A DNA stretch of 32,740 nucleotides from an uncultured Veillonella sp. (GCA_900552715.1 USAV01000009.1:1-32740); one strand, 5' to 3'; positions 7,219 to 15,940 are shown, numbered from the stretch's first letter. Notes: generated by a model not told the origin, from the letters alone. Translations and numbers: made by a program.

Positions 7219-7986
7219 TTATTTATTTCTTTCGTAAATAAGACGTAAGCCTTCTAATGTAAGCATAGGCTCTACATGGTCAATGCAGTCTGTAGCGCTG
7301 CTGATAAGCTGTGCTAAACCGCCTGTAGCCACTACAGTTACTTGACCGCCCATTTCAGCTTTCATACGAGATACGAGACCTTCTACTTGGCCTACGTAGC
7401 CATAGAACATACCAGATTGCATAGAAGATACGGTGTTGCGACAAATCACTTGACCAGGATCTCTTACATCGATACGTGGTAATTTAGCTGCTCGTTGGAA
7501 TAAAGCCTCCGCAGAAATTGTAACGCCTGGAGTAATTACACCGCCCATATAATCGCCATTACCTTGAACCGCACAATAGGTTGTAGCCGTACCAAAGTCG
7601 ATAATGATTAAATCACCTTTATATTGTTCATGTGCAGCCACAGCATTTACGATACGGTCAGCCCCTACTTCACGAGGATTATCATACTTAATAGCAATAC
7701 CAGTCTTAGTACCAGGTCCAACAATGAGAGGATTTACATTAAAATAACGTAAACATACCCGTTCTAATGTAGGCATCAACGGTGGCACAACTGAGGAAAT
7801 GATAATATCCTTAATATCTTTCACATTAACCTTGCGATCGTGGAAGAATAAGTTCATCATCAACATGCCATATTCATCGGTGGTCCGAACGCGATCCGTG
7901 GAAATACGCCAGTGACCTACAAGCTCTGTCTTGTCGTATACACCGAGAACAATATTGGTGTTCCCCACATCAATTACTAATAACAT
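7219..7986 (-). CDS. coaX: Type III pantothenate kinase
   Basis: Phosphorylates pantothenate, the first step of coenzyme A synthesis. At 255 residues it has the ASKHA phosphate-binding start MLLVIDVGNTNIVLGVYD, the central IIDFGTATTYCAV motif, GGVITPG and the later VATGGLAQL motif, all typical of CoaX and absent from CoaA. The ATG follows GGAGGC by four bases. It lies 9 bases after birA, so the two cofactor genes are almost certainly one transcript. Confidence 0.95.
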   Translation of the reverse strand: MLLVIDVGNTNIVLGVYDKTELVGHWRISTDRVRTTDEYGMLMMNLFFHDRKVNVKDIKDIIISSVVPPLMPTLERVCLRYFNVNPLIVGPGTKTGIAIKYDNPREVGADRIVNAVAAHEQYKGDLIIIDFGTATTYCAVQGNGDYMGGVITPGVTISAEALFQRAAKLPRIDVRDPGQVICRNTVSSMQSGMFYGYVGQVEGLVSRMKAEMGGQVTVVATGGLAQLISSATDCIDHVEPMLTLEGLRLIYERNK

Positions 7987-7995
7987 GAATGCCTC

Positions 7996-8970
7996 CTATT
8001 TGCGCGGACGAATTGACACGTCCCCTGCCACAATACGTTTAACTGTCCCATCAGGGATTCTTACTAATAAGTTACCATCTTCATCAATATCTGTAGCTAC
8101 CCCTTCATAGGTATTTCCTGGTGCTCTCACTTCAATTTCCTCACCGAGAGTCACCGATAATTGGCGCCATTCATTTAATGTTTCCTCAAAGCCACTATCG
8201 AGGACTTCATAATATTGATGTTCTAAGGATTCCAAAATAATTTTAAAAGCTTCTGTCCGTTCAATATCAATGCCTTCCATTGTTAATGACGTAGCAATTA
8301 ACTTCAATTCTTCTGGTAGTTCTTCTTGTTTAGTCTTAACATTGACACCTATGCCCATAACAATATAGGAAATTTCCTCCATAGAGCCGGACATTTCTGT
8401 CAAAATACCAACTAATTTACGACCATTTACAAGGATATCATTTGGCCATTTAATACCCGCATCTGTAAGGCCCATTTTATGAAAAGCCTTTGTTAATGCT
8501 ACGGCTGCCATCAATGTACACTTCGGTGCTTCTACTGGTGCAAAGTCAGGGCGTAAAATGAGACTAAACCATAGACCTTTTCCGAATGGAGAATACCAGC
8601 CCCGCGATAAACGACCGCGGCCAGCAGCCTGTTCCTCTGTAACAACAACAGTGCCTTCTTCTGCACCTTGTTGTGCTAAACGACGAGCTTCAAGGTTTGT
8701 AGATTCGGTAGTGTCCATATAGACATACCGTTTGCCAAATACATCTGTTTTTAAGATTTGCTTCATTGCTAATGGACTCAACAAATCAGGTTCCTCCAAT
8801 AATCGATACCCCCTCTTGGTATAAGATTCTATTTTGTAGCCTTTTTGACGTAATGCTTTGATATGCTTCCAAATAGCTGTGCGCGAAACATGACACGCTT
8901 CCGACATATCTTGTCCCGATACGAAACTACCTTGGTTTTGTCTCAAGAATTCTAATACTTCATCACGCAT
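7996..8970 (-). CDS. birA: Biotin-protein ligase and biotin repressor BirA (bifunctional)
   Basis: Attaches biotin to carboxylase carrier domains, and as holo-dimer can repress transcription. The 324-residue protein starts with a winged helix-turn-helix (about 1-60; SEACHVSRTAIWKHIKALRQ), so it is the DNA-binding class. The ligase core carries TTESTNLEARRL, EEQAAGRGRLSRGW and IKWPNDILVNGRKLVGIL, and a C-terminal SH3-like domain follows (about 275-324). The promoter is followed at the expected start of transcription by a dyad made of biotin-operator-like half-sites (8989-9008), which suggests autoregulation. birA and coaX form an operon. Confidence 0.94.
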   Translation of the reverse strand: MRDEVLEFLRQNQGSFVSGQDMSEACHVSRTAIWKHIKALRQKGYKIESYTKRGYRLLEEPDLLSPLAMKQILKTDVFGKRYVYMDTTESTNLEARRLAQQGAEEGTVVVTEEQAAGRGRLSRGWYSPFGKGLWFSLILRPDFAPVEAPKCTLMAAVALTKAFHKMGLTDAGIKWPNDILVNGRKLVGILTEMSGSMEEISYIVMGIGVNVKTKQEELPEELKLIATSLTMEGIDIERTEAFKIILESLEHQYYEVLDSGFEETLNEWRQLSVTLGEEIEVRAPGNTYEGVATDIDEDGNLLVRIPDGTVKRIVAGDVSIRPRK

Positions 8971-8988
8971 AGTTTAGAGCCCCTTTCT

Positions 8989-9008
8989 TTGTCAACCTAG
9001 GTTTACAA
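8989..9008. promoter_or_regulatory. Candidate BirA operator overlapping the birA start of transcription
   Basis: TTGTCAACCTAGGTTTACAA is a palindrome at 18 of 20 positions. The half-site GGTTTACAA (TTGTAAACC on the other strand) is the same as that recalled for the E. coli bio operator; the second half differs at one base. Known operators space the halves by about 14-16 bases; here the gap is 2. The site lies directly downstream of the -10 element, as for a repressor. Confidence 0.5.
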
Positions 9009-9012
9009 TTCG

Positions 9013-9041
9013 ATTGTACAAGTGTACCCTATAAAATGCAA
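9013..9041 (-). promoter_or_regulatory. birA-coaX promoter
   Basis: On the minus strand TTGCAT (9041-9036), a 17-base spacer and TACAAT (9018-9013) form a good vegetative promoter. The start of transcription would fall near 9006, inside the dyad at 8989-9008. Confidence 0.7.
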
Positions 9042-9061
9042 GGATTATTTAAAATAATTAA

Positions 9062-9070
9062 TGGTATAAT
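9062..9070 (+). promoter_or_regulatory. Extended -10 promoter of the exporter gene
   Basis: TGGTATAAT on the plus strand is an extended -10 element (TGnTATAAT). No good -35 is seen 17 bases upstream. It is divergent from the birA promoter and about 70 bases before the exporter start. Confidence 0.55.
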
Positions 9071-9141
9071 ACATGTAGTATTAAGTTATACCTTATGTAA
9101 AAGATAACAATAGTATAGTCTATCATTATCTGGGGAGATAT

Positions 9142-10485
9142 ATGCAACAATTTACATTAGAAGAAAAAAATGAAGTTCTAGAGAACCCATTTATCCATAT
9201 TCACAGAAAACTTGATGTTCTATTAAACATAGGCAAGTTACTTATGGAATGTGGTGCTGATACAAATCGGATCATTGAAGAGATGTTAAAAGCTGCCACA
9301 TTTATGGGGATACCTCATAATTATTTAAATATTCATATTTCATATACCACTATCATGGTGAATCTATTGCATAAAGAGCGTTCCATAACAGTTTTTAGAA
9401 AAACACCAGTTCATGTTCCCAATATGGCCATGATCAATGCCGTATCTAAACTCACATGGCGCGCCTTCGAACGACATTACTCGCTCACAACCTATGAACA
9501 GCTCATTTCAAAATTAGATTCTACTATACCTGTATATCCTGATTGGATAAAAGGTATTGCATGTGCACTAGGTTCTGCAGGGCTCGCCTTTCTATATAGT
9601 GGTGATATGATAGCTTTTATAGTAACAATTATTTGTTCTCTAATCGGCTATTTCACACGTACTCTATCCGTGCGTTTAGGCTGTAATGAGTATGTAGGTA
9701 TTGCATTAGGTGGATTTGCCGCTATGGTTTCTGCCTACGGTTTCTATTCACATATTGAACAGGATTCATTAGTTTATGTTCTTGTATGCTGTACCTTATT
9801 TATGATTCCAGGCGTACCGCTTATTAATGCCGTCATTGATACAATAAACAATCATATCTTATCGGGTATTACACGAGCCATTAGAACAATTCTCATTGTA
9901 GGTAGTATGACCTTAGGTATGGCCATGGCCTTATACTTTAATCCAATGCCTGCATTTAGTTTTGTAGACATTAAACCTCATGTACTATCCATTGAACAGA
10001 TTATAGGTTCTTTTATGGCCGCTGCCTCATTCGCTGTTTTATTTAACGCTCCTGTACGCCTCTTGCTCTCAATCGGCATTGGCGGTGTATTATGTGTCTT
10101 TATTCGCAATTTACTAGCTGTTGAATTGGGATTCTCTATTGCTGGGGCCACCTTTGTAGGGGCCGCCGTGATGAGCATTATTTATGTAAAAGTTTCTACC
10201 TGGCTTAAAACATCTAGTACGATCATTATCGTTCCGTCTGCTATCGCATTAATGCCAGGGATTCTATATTATCGTTTTCTATTCGATATTCTTCACATCA
10301 ATGCACTCAATGAATCTGGCCTTGTACATATGGTACAAAATGGTGTAACAGGTATTTTAACCATCGTTGGCATCGCTGTCGGTGTGGCCATACCGCATGT
10401 ATTAGCACAGAAATACTTAAAATCACTTAAGGAACGTCGCATACAAGAATATTTAGCAACCCGTCACATCCATGATGGACAATAA
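9142..10485 (+). CDS. Threonine/serine exporter family membrane protein (ThrE-like, fused form)
   Basis: Predicted inner-membrane amino-acid exporter. The 447-residue protein joins the two halves of the ThrE family. An N-terminal region begins with a soluble stretch (about 20-125, including LLMECGADTNRIIEEMLKAA) and continues into five hydrophobic segments (about 140-260). A second membrane block of about five segments (about 280-430) resembles the ThrE_2/YjjB part. In many bacteria these are two proteins (YjjP/YjjB), so this is the fused arrangement. The ATG follows GGGGAGAT. It is a single-gene unit on the plus strand, between divergent birA and convergent ftsH, with its own extended -10 promoter. 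Substrate is inferred from family; related members may carry succinate or other small acids. Confidence 0.8.
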   Translation: MQQFTLEEKNEVLENPFIHIHRKLDVLLNIGKLLMECGADTNRIIEEMLKAATFMGIPHNYLNIHISYTTIMVNLLHKERSITVFRKTPVHVPNMAMINAVSKLTWRAFERHYSLTTYEQLISKLDSTIPVYPDWIKGIACALGSAGLAFLYSGDMIAFIVTIICSLIGYFTRTLSVRLGCNEYVGIALGGFAAMVSAYGFYSHIEQDSLVYVLVCCTLFMIPGVPLINAVIDTINNHILSGITRAIRTILIVGSMTLGMAMALYFNPMPAFSFVDIKPHVLSIEQIIGSFMAAASFAVLFNAPVRLLLSIGIGGVLCVFIRNLLAVELGFSIAGATFVGAAVMSIIYVKVSTWLKTSSTIIIVPSAIALMPGILYYRFLFDILHINALNESGLVHMVQNGVTGILTIVGIAVGVAIPHVLAQKYLKSLKERRIQEYLATRHIHDGQ

Positions 10486-10520
10486 AAAAGAGCTGGTCTC
10501 CAAGGAGATCAGCTCTTTTT
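10485..10520. terminator. Bidirectional terminator between the exporter gene and ftsH
   Basis: A long stem (agctggtctcc 10491-10501 with ggagatcagct 10504-10514, one G-U pair) is flanked by an A-run on the left and TTTTT on the right. It can stop transcription from both converging genes. Confidence 0.88.
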
Positions 10521-10536
10521 ATTTGGACAGTATCCA

Positions 10537-12465
10537 TTATTTAATTTCGTTAGAAGGTGTTTCACTAGGCGCTTCCACTGTAGAAGTGCGCTCATTAGCG
10601 TCAACAACCTCTGGTACTACAATACCTGCTGCTTCTAACGTAGCTTTAGGTTCCTCTATTTCAGGGGCTTTCGTTGTACCATATTTGTAAAGATTATCTA
10701 CTGCTTTTGCATCGATTGTTTCTTCTTCTAATAAGGCATTCGCCATATCATGTAAGAATTTCTCGTTATCGCTAAGAAGTTTTGTTACATCTTTATAAGC
10801 ATCTTCAACAATACGATGAATTTCAGTATCGATTTTTGCAGCAATTTCTTCACTGTAGTTGCGTTCATGGCCAAGGTTTTTACCCAAGAATACTTGTTCT
10901 TGCTGTTCACCAAATACGATTGGACCAAGCTCATCGCTCATGCCCCATCGCGTTACCATGGCGCGCGCTGTATTCGTTACACTTTGAAGGTCACCAGAAG
11001 CACCTGTACTGATTTCATCCAAAATCAAGGCCTCTGCCACACGACCACCAAGAGCTACGCGAATATCCGCTAATAATTGAGATTTTGTTTTGTAGTTTTG
11101 TTCCTCTGTAGGAAGCATCATAGTATAACCACCTGCTGCACCACGAGGAATGATTGTTACCTTATGAACAGGATCTGCATGAGGCAACAAATGTGCCACA
11201 ATAGCATGACCAGATTCATGGTACGCTGTTAACTTGCGATCCTTATCACTCACAATATGACTGCGGCGTTCAGGGCCCATGCTAACCTTTTCACTAGCCT
11301 CTTCAACTTCAGCCATAGTGATTACTTTTTTGTTAAGACGAGCCGCTAATAAAGCCGCTTCATTTAACAAGTTACTTAAGTCGGCACCAGTAAAGCCTGG
11401 TGTTTTCTTCGCAATTGTTTTCAAGTCTACATCGTCAGCCAACGGCTTGTTGCGAGCATGAACTTTTAAGATTGCTTCACGACCGCGTAAGTCTGGACGA
11501 CCTACGATAACTTGACGGTCAAAACGACCTGGACGCAAGAGCGCTGGGTCAAGAATATCTGGGCGGTTTGTAGCAGCGATGGTAATAATACCTTCGTTGG
11601 CACCGAAGCCATCCATTTCAACGAGCAATTGGTTCAATGTTTGTTCACGTTCATCGTGACCACCACCAAGACCTGCGCCACGTTGGCGACCAACCGCATC
11701 AATTTCGTCGATGAAGATAATACATGGCGCATTCTTTTTCGCTTGTGTGAAAAGATCACGTACACGAGATGCACCAACACCTACGAACATTTCTACGAAA
11801 TCAGAACCGGAAATCGTAAAGAATGGTACGCCTGCTTCACCAGCAACAGCTTTAGCAAGCAATGTTTTACCTGTACCTGGAGGTCCCGCTAACAATACAC
11901 CTTTCGGAATTTTAGCACCGATAGCTGTAAATTTACCTGGATCCTTCAAGAATTCTACTACTTCTTCTAATTCTTGTTTTGCTTCTTCCGCACCTGCTAC
12001 ATCTTTGAAGCTAACCTTAACATTACCTTCACCCATCAATTTAGCACGGCTTTTACCAAAGTTCATCACTCGGCCACCGCCACCTTGTGTTTGTTGCATA
12101 ATGAAGAAGAACAACACTACCAAGATGATAATAGGAATAGCAGAACCTAAAAGGCTCATCCACCAAGCTGGTTGCTCAGGTGGCGCTGCTGTAATTTCTA
12201 CGCCATTATCTTGTAATGTTTTAATTAATGTTTCATCACTTGGCGCATAAGAATTGAATTCTGTTCCATTTTTTAGTTTACCTTTAATACCATGATCATT
12301 GGTAATCGTTACGGACTCAACCTTTTTCTGTTGTACTTGTTGAATAAATCCTGTGTAGCTTAATTCAGATTTATTCGCACTTTGACCAGAGAAAGCGTCA
12401 ATGGCGATAACGAAAGCGGCAATGATAAGTAAATAAAGGACGATATTTTTTGTAAATCGACCCAA
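10537..12465 (-). CDS. ftsH: ATP-dependent zinc metalloprotease FtsH
   Basis: Membrane-anchored AAA+ protease that degrades unstable membrane and cytosolic proteins. The 642-residue protein has two membrane segments (about 7-23 and 105-124), the AAA module with Walker A GPPGTGKT (194-201), Walker B IIFIDEID (249-256) and the second region of homology (RPGRFDRQV), then the protease domain with HESGH at 416-420. The tail (about 605-642) is a poorly conserved acidic linker. The start is TTG at 12465 with AAGGGG eight bases upstream; no ATG lies near and the first membrane segment begins at once, so the rare start seems real. It follows hpt, the usual neighbour, but also has a promoter at 12542-12550. 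Confidence 0.96.
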   Translation of the reverse strand: MGRFTKNIVLYLLIIAAFVIAIDAFSGQSANKSELSYTGFIQQVQQKKVESVTITNDHGIKGKLKNGTEFNSYAPSDETLIKTLQDNGVEITAAPPEQPAWWMSLLGSAIPIIILVVLFFFIMQQTQGGGGRVMNFGKSRAKLMGEGNVKVSFKDVAGAEEAKQELEEVVEFLKDPGKFTAIGAKIPKGVLLAGPPGTGKTLLAKAVAGEAGVPFFTISGSDFVEMFVGVGASRVRDLFTQAKKNAPCIIFIDEIDAVGRQRGAGLGGGHDEREQTLNQLLVEMDGFGANEGIITIAATNRPDILDPALLRPGRFDRQVIVGRPDLRGREAILKVHARNKPLADDVDLKTIAKKTPGFTGADLSNLLNEAALLAARLNKKVITMAEVEEASEKVSMGPERRSHIVSDKDRKLTAYHESGHAIVAHLLPHADPVHKVTIIPRGAAGGYTMMLPTEEQNYKTKSQLLADIRVALGGRVAEALILDEISTGASGDLQSVTNTARAMVTRWGMSDELGPIVFGEQQEQVFLGKNLGHERNYSEEIAAKIDTEIHRIVEDAYKDVTKLLSDNEKFLHDMANALLEEETIDAKAVDNLYKYGTTKAPEIEEPKATLEAAGIVVPEVVDANERTSTVEAPSETPSNEIK

Positions 12466-12510
12466 AAGATTACCCCTTTCAATAATAATTTTTAGTTGTA
12501 TAAACGAATT

Positions 12511-12537
12511 GAGTACATCTCATTGAGAGATGCACTC
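12511..12537 (-). promoter_or_regulatory. Stem-loop at the 5' end of the ftsH leader
   Basis: An 11-bp stem with one G-U pair (12511-12521 with 12527-12537) and a five-base loop lies right where transcription from the -10 at 12547-12542 should start. It lacks a T-run on either side, so a terminator is unlikely. It may stabilise the mRNA 5' end. Confidence 0.45.
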
Positions 12538-12541
12538 ATAT

Positions 12542-12550
12542 ATTATATCA
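12542..12550 (-). promoter_or_regulatory. Extended -10 promoter upstream of ftsH
   Basis: TGATATAAT on the minus strand is an extended -10 element located just after the hpt stop codon. No convincing -35 is seen. Transcription would start near 12535, at the foot of the leader stem-loop. Confidence 0.5.
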
Positions 12551-12555
12551 TATTT

Positions 12556-13101
12556 TTAATTTTGATACATTTCTTCCTTCAAAATACCGATATATGGTAA
12601 ATGACGATATTTTTCAGCGTAGTCTAAACCATAACCGATAACAAAGTAATCAGGAATAATAAAGCCTACATAGTCAACATTTACATCCATCTTACGGCGA
12701 TCTGGTTTATTCAACAACGCTGCAAGGCGTACGCTTTTAGCACCACGAGCATGTAAATTTTCTAATAAATAATGTAATGTTGTACCAGTGTCTACGATAT
12801 CTTCAACAACGAGTACATGCTTACCCTCTACAGAGCGATCCAAATCTTTTAAAATTCGTACTACCCCTGTACTTGTTGTGCCGCTACCATAGCTAGAGCA
12901 AGAAATAAAGTCAAAACTTACATCTACACTATCATCAATAGCGCGTGCTAAGTCTGTAAAGAAAACGACAGCTCCCTTTAATACCCCTACAAGCACGACA
13001 GATTCATTTTTATAGTCTTCGCTAATTGCTTTACCCAACTCTGCTACACGAGCTTGTAATTGTTCCGCTGTATATAAAATCTCTTTTGCATCTTGATGCA
13101 T
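12556..13101 (-). CDS. hpt: Hypoxanthine phosphoribosyltransferase
   Basis: Purine salvage enzyme making IMP (and GMP) from hypoxanthine (guanine) and PRPP. The 181-residue length is typical. The PRPP-binding motif is VLVVEDIVDTGTTL (about 96-109), preceded by LVGVLKGAVVF and followed by VDYVGFIIPDYFVIGYGLDY, the purine-binding C-terminal part. The ATG follows GGAGGTCATATAG. It lies 23 bases after tilS, in the order tilS-hpt-ftsH shared with Bacillus. Confidence 0.95.
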   Translation of the reverse strand: MHQDAKEILYTAEQLQARVAELGKAISEDYKNESVVLVGVLKGAVVFFTDLARAIDDSVDVSFDFISCSSYGSGTTSTGVVRILKDLDRSVEGKHVLVVEDIVDTGTTLHYLLENLHARGAKSVRLAALLNKPDRRKMDVNVDYVGFIIPDYFVIGYGLDYAEKYRHLPYIGILKEEMYQN

Positions 13102-13124
13102 CTATATGACCTCCACGATTCATA

Positions 13125-14123
13125 TTAATGTTCGCAATATACTTTTATTGTATCACATTGAGCGGTTACTTTTATACTTTTAATAGTGAAAGTTTTCTCT
13201 TCCCCGGTGTTAACAATATCGAGTAATTGCTCTTGATGGGCTGATGTAAGCGTTATATCTGAGTCCACAGCACTCACTAAGCGCTGCCATAAGCGCCGTT
13301 GTATTGCCAAAGATTCTTGTCGTAAGGCACGGCGAGATAAACTCACCCCATCAGCACCTACAGTCACAAGTTTTTCAAAAGCTTGCTCCGTTAAATCAGA
13401 CATAACTAATACATCTTCATGTACGGAATTTCCCAATCTAGCAATAGCATCTACTACATTAGGGTTAATAGCTTCTAACTCAGGTATAATGCGATGCCGA
13501 ATCCTATTTCGTTGGTATCGCACATCTTCATTCGTACGATCAACACAATAGGAAATCCTCTTCACCTCTAAATAAGCCAATAAGGTTTCTTTTGTAACCT
13601 CTAACAGTGGTCTAATTACAGGAGTAGCATATTCAGAACTTACTACGGTCATTCCTGTCAACCCATTTAATCCCGAACCTCTGATGATATGTGCTAGAAT
13701 CGACTCTGCTTGATCATCCTTGTGATGAGCCACCGCAACATAATCATAGTTTTCAGACTTTGCAACCTCTGTAAGCCATTGATACCGTACTTGACGCCCC
13801 ATAGTTTCTTCAGACATTTTTTGTTCCTTGCTCAAGCGAGGCACATCAAATGTAGCAGAATAAAATGGTAGTCCTAAATCGTCTACTTGATGTTGGAGCC
13901 ACAAAACCTCTTCCTTGCTTTCAGGACGAATGCAGTGATCTACGATAGCCACACCTAATTCATACGTTGTATGTCGATGTATGGCAATGTCTTTCAACAA
14001 ATGCAATAGAGCCATTGAATCAGGTCCACCAGAGCACGCCACTAAGATTCGACTATTTTCAGGAAATAGATTATGCGATTTTAAGGTGTGATTAACGGTT
14101 CGAACGAGTGCTTTCATATTCAC
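13125..14123 (-). CDS. tilS: tRNA(Ile)-lysidine synthase
   Basis: Modifies the wobble cytidine of tRNA-Ile(CAU) to lysidine using ATP and lysine. The PP-loop SGGPDS is near residues 31-36, followed by AIVDHCIRPES and VAVAHHKDDQAES, typical of TilS. The frame is open back to 14144, but that ATG has no ribosome binding site. A GGAGG inside ppx lies nine bases before the GTG at 14123, which gives 332 residues; the ATG two codons later (14117) is the other choice. The gene overlaps the end of ppx by about 30 bases, so the two are translationally coupled. Confidence 0.93.
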   Translation of the reverse strand: MNMKALVRTVNHTLKSHNLFPENSRILVACSGGPDSMALLHLLKDIAIHRHTTYELGVAIVDHCIRPESKEEVLWLQHQVDDLGLPFYSATFDVPRLSKEQKMSEETMGRQVRYQWLTEVAKSENYDYVAVAHHKDDQAESILAHIIRGSGLNGLTGMTVVSSEYATPVIRPLLEVTKETLLAYLEVKRISYCVDRTNEDVRYQRNRIRHRIIPELEAINPNVVDAIARLGNSVHEDVLVMSDLTEQAFEKLVTVGADGVSLSRRALRQESLAIQRRLWQRLVSAVDSDITLTSAHQEQLLDIVNTGEEKTFTIKSIKVTAQCDTIKVYCEH

Positions 14124-14988
14124 GGGCCATCGCCTCCATACCATCTTGGTCGCTCACAAATACATGAGGAACCTCATAGGCATCCATAAAGGACGTCAAA
14201 ATTTCAGCACCGGCTACAATAATATCGGCACGGCCTGCAGGTAAACCTTTTACCTGTAATCTTTCCTCGCGACTCATGTAACGCAAATTTAAAATGATGC
14301 CCTCTACTGTTTCACGACTTAATTTATGACCTTGCACCTTTGTGCCATCATAATTTTCAAGGCCTAAATCTATAGCAGCTAGCGTAGTTAAGGTACCGCC
14401 GATACCAATAAATTCACCAAATTCACCTTGAATCATCATTGGGTCCCAAAGGAATCGAGTTTCTTCCCATACCCGTTGAGGTCCTTCGTCAGACATAGAT
14501 TGTAAACGCACCGCTCCCACTGGATAAGAACGACTCCAATATACGCCGTCTTTATTTCCTAAAGCGAGTTCTGTACTACCCCCACCAATATCGATAGTCG
14601 TATAATGACGACCATCATTCAACTGATCTCCCAAGGCACCATTAAATCCATAAATAGCCTCTTCATCACCTGATAAAATTCGCCATTCCATAGGGCAGTA
14701 TTCCGTGATTCGTTCCATAAATTCAAGCCCATTTTGAGCCTCACGAACAGCGCTAGTAGCAAAACCAAAGCAATAGTCCGCACAATATTGGTCTGCCAAT
14801 TTTTTAATATCCTTAAAGGCCTGATACGATGCATCCATCGATTCAGATCGCAATGTACCATCTGCATTTCGTTGTCCCAATCGAGTGGTCCATAACTGTT
14901 TGGGCTCATAGTGCCATATATTGTTCTCATAGGTAGCCAATAATAAGCGCACTGAATTAGATCCAATATCGATAATAGCTAACTTCAT
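14092..14988 (-). CDS. ppx: Exopolyphosphatase / Ppx-GppA family phosphatase
   Basis: Hydrolyses polyphosphate or pppGpp. The 298-residue protein is the short form, with only the two ASKHA lobes and no C-terminal HD-like domain. Visible motifs are IDIGSNSVRLLLATY (6-20), FATSAVREAQNG, EEAIYGFNG and the second phosphate loop TIDIGGGSTELALG. The ATG follows AAGGAGCG. It is first in the ppx-tilS-hpt series, with a promoter just upstream. Polyphosphate and pppGpp activity cannot be told apart from sequence alone. Confidence 0.9.
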   Translation of the reverse strand: MKLAIIDIGSNSVRLLLATYENNIWHYEPKQLWTTRLGQRNADGTLRSESMDASYQAFKDIKKLADQYCADYCFGFATSAVREAQNGLEFMERITEYCPMEWRILSGDEEAIYGFNGALGDQLNDGRHYTTIDIGGGSTELALGNKDGVYWSRSYPVGAVRLQSMSDEGPQRVWEETRFLWDPMMIQGEFGEFIGIGGTLTTLAAIDLGLENYDGTKVQGHKLSRETVEGIILNLRYMSREERLQVKGLPAGRADIIVAGAEILTSFMDAYEVPHVFVSDQDGMEAMAREYESTRSNR

Positions 14989-15024
14989 AATCGCTCCTTA
15001 CATAATTAGTATTCCTCTAACACT

Positions 15025-15055
15025 ATTATACTGTGAATGCCTATACATAAGTAAA
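15025..15055 (-). promoter_or_regulatory. Promoter of ppx-tilS-hpt
   Basis: TATAAT (15030-15025, minus) lies 18-19 bases after TTTACTT (15055-15049). The spacer is a little long. The -35 region overlaps the trailing bases of the upstream S1-gene terminator. Confidence 0.5.
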
Positions 15056-15077
15056 GAGATGGCTCAATGCCATCTCT
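15048..15077 (-). terminator. Terminator of the S1-domain gene
   Basis: A perfect 9-bp stem (15055-15063 with 15069-15077, five-base loop) is followed on the minus strand by TTTACTTAT, a weak T-run. It lies 6 bases after the stop codon. Confidence 0.65.
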
Positions 15078-15082
15078 CACTA

Positions 15083-15484
15083 TTAATCTCGACGACCGCC
15101 TCGGCCTCCGCGTTTACCTTCTGTATTGCGTTTTAAATCATGCAATCGTTCATTGCTATCGCGCAAGAATGATTTCATTTTGGCTTCAAAAGCCTCTGTG
15201 CTTTGTTTAGATTGAACACGACGAGGACGTCGTTCTTCACTTGCTGTCTCTTTAGGCTGTGTCTGACGAATAGAAAGGCCAATTTTGTTACCTTCAATAG
15301 ATAAAACCTTAACCTTTACTGGATCTTCAACCTTTAATACGGCATTAATATCTTCGACATACCCATGAGCTACTTCAGAAATATGAACTAGACCTGTTTG
15401 TTTCTCTCCTAAATCAACAAATACGCCGAACTTTGTAATACCGGATACGGTACCATCAATAATGTTACCAACTTCGATTGCCAT
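15083..15484 (-). CDS. S1-domain RNA-binding protein (YabR/GSP13-like)
   Basis: The N-terminal half (about 1-72) is one S1 domain, with VGNIIDGTVSGITKFGVFVDL and TGLVHISEV, ending in KIGLSIRQ. The remainder is basic and low in complexity, ending RGGRGGRRD, and probably adds RNA or ribosome affinity. It corresponds to the protein encoded next to divIC in Bacillus (YabR). Its exact role, likely on RNA or the 30S ribosome, is not established by the sequence. The ATG follows GGAGGTTGC. Confidence 0.85.
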   Translation of the reverse strand: MAIEVGNIIDGTVSGITKFGVFVDLGEKQTGLVHISEVAHGYVEDINAVLKVEDPVKVKVLSIEGNKIGLSIRQTQPKETASEERRPRRVQSKQSTEAFEAKMKSFLRDSNERLHDLKRNTEGKRGGRGGRRD

Positions 15485-15553
15485 GCAACCTCCTAATTAA
15501 TGCGGAAACCTCAAACTACAAACTAATGCGAATCTAAATTATTAAAGTTGTCC

Positions 15554-15886
15554 CTATTTTACATAAGGTACTTCACCAGGTTTCACAAGGCCTAGTTCCT
15601 CTCGAGCCACCCCCTCAATGGTCTTTGGATCTTTCAACTTAGCCTTTTCCTGTTCTAATTCTTCATTTCGCTGTTTTAATTCTTGCAATTGTTGCTCAAT
15701 ATGTTGTTTTTCTTGATATACAGCCACCAAGCGATAGGCTTGCCCTAACAATAGCAGCACCATAATCCCTATACCAATTCGCTTGATCCACATGAGGATA
15801 ATACGTTGATCCTGCGCTTTGCGATTAGGGCGAACCCGTTTGCGCGGCCTTTTTGGACGTTGTACTTCCATAGTGTCTTGACTCAT
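15554..15886 (-). CDS. divIC: Septum formation initiator, FtsB/DivIC family
   Basis: Small bitopic division protein that pairs with FtsL in the divisome. From the ATG at 15886 it is 110 residues: a basic cytoplasmic tail with Arg and Lys clusters (about 8-30), one membrane segment (about 34-55), a coiled coil (about 58-86, rich in Glu, Gln, Lys) and the family end motif AREELGLVKPGE. The frame can be opened four codons further to a TTG, but GGGGG lies five bases before the ATG, which decides the start. It precedes the S1 gene by 69 bases. Confidence 0.88.
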   Translation of the reverse strand: MSQDTMEVQRPKRPRKRVRPNRKAQDQRIILMWIKRIGIGIMVLLLLGQAYRLVAVYQEKQHIEQQLQELKQRNEELEQEKAKLKDPKTIEGVAREELGLVKPGEVPYVK

Positions 15887-15931
15887 AATGTCCCCCAAAA
15901 ATATTCATCATCTGTATACTGTCATTTTTTA

Positions 15932-15940
15932 ATTATATCA
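15932..15940 (-). promoter_or_regulatory. Extended -10 promoter of divIC and the S1 gene
   Basis: TGATATAAT (15940-15932, minus) is an extended -10 element about 45 bases before the divIC ATG. The rest of the 170-base gap between ldh and divIC shows no gene; AT-rich sequence only. Confidence 0.45.

Noticed and set aside
11711..12250. 179-codon open frame on the plus strand opposite ftsH
   Set aside because: Low-complexity Ser/Thr/Pro-rich shadow of the FtsH AAA domain, with no start signals.
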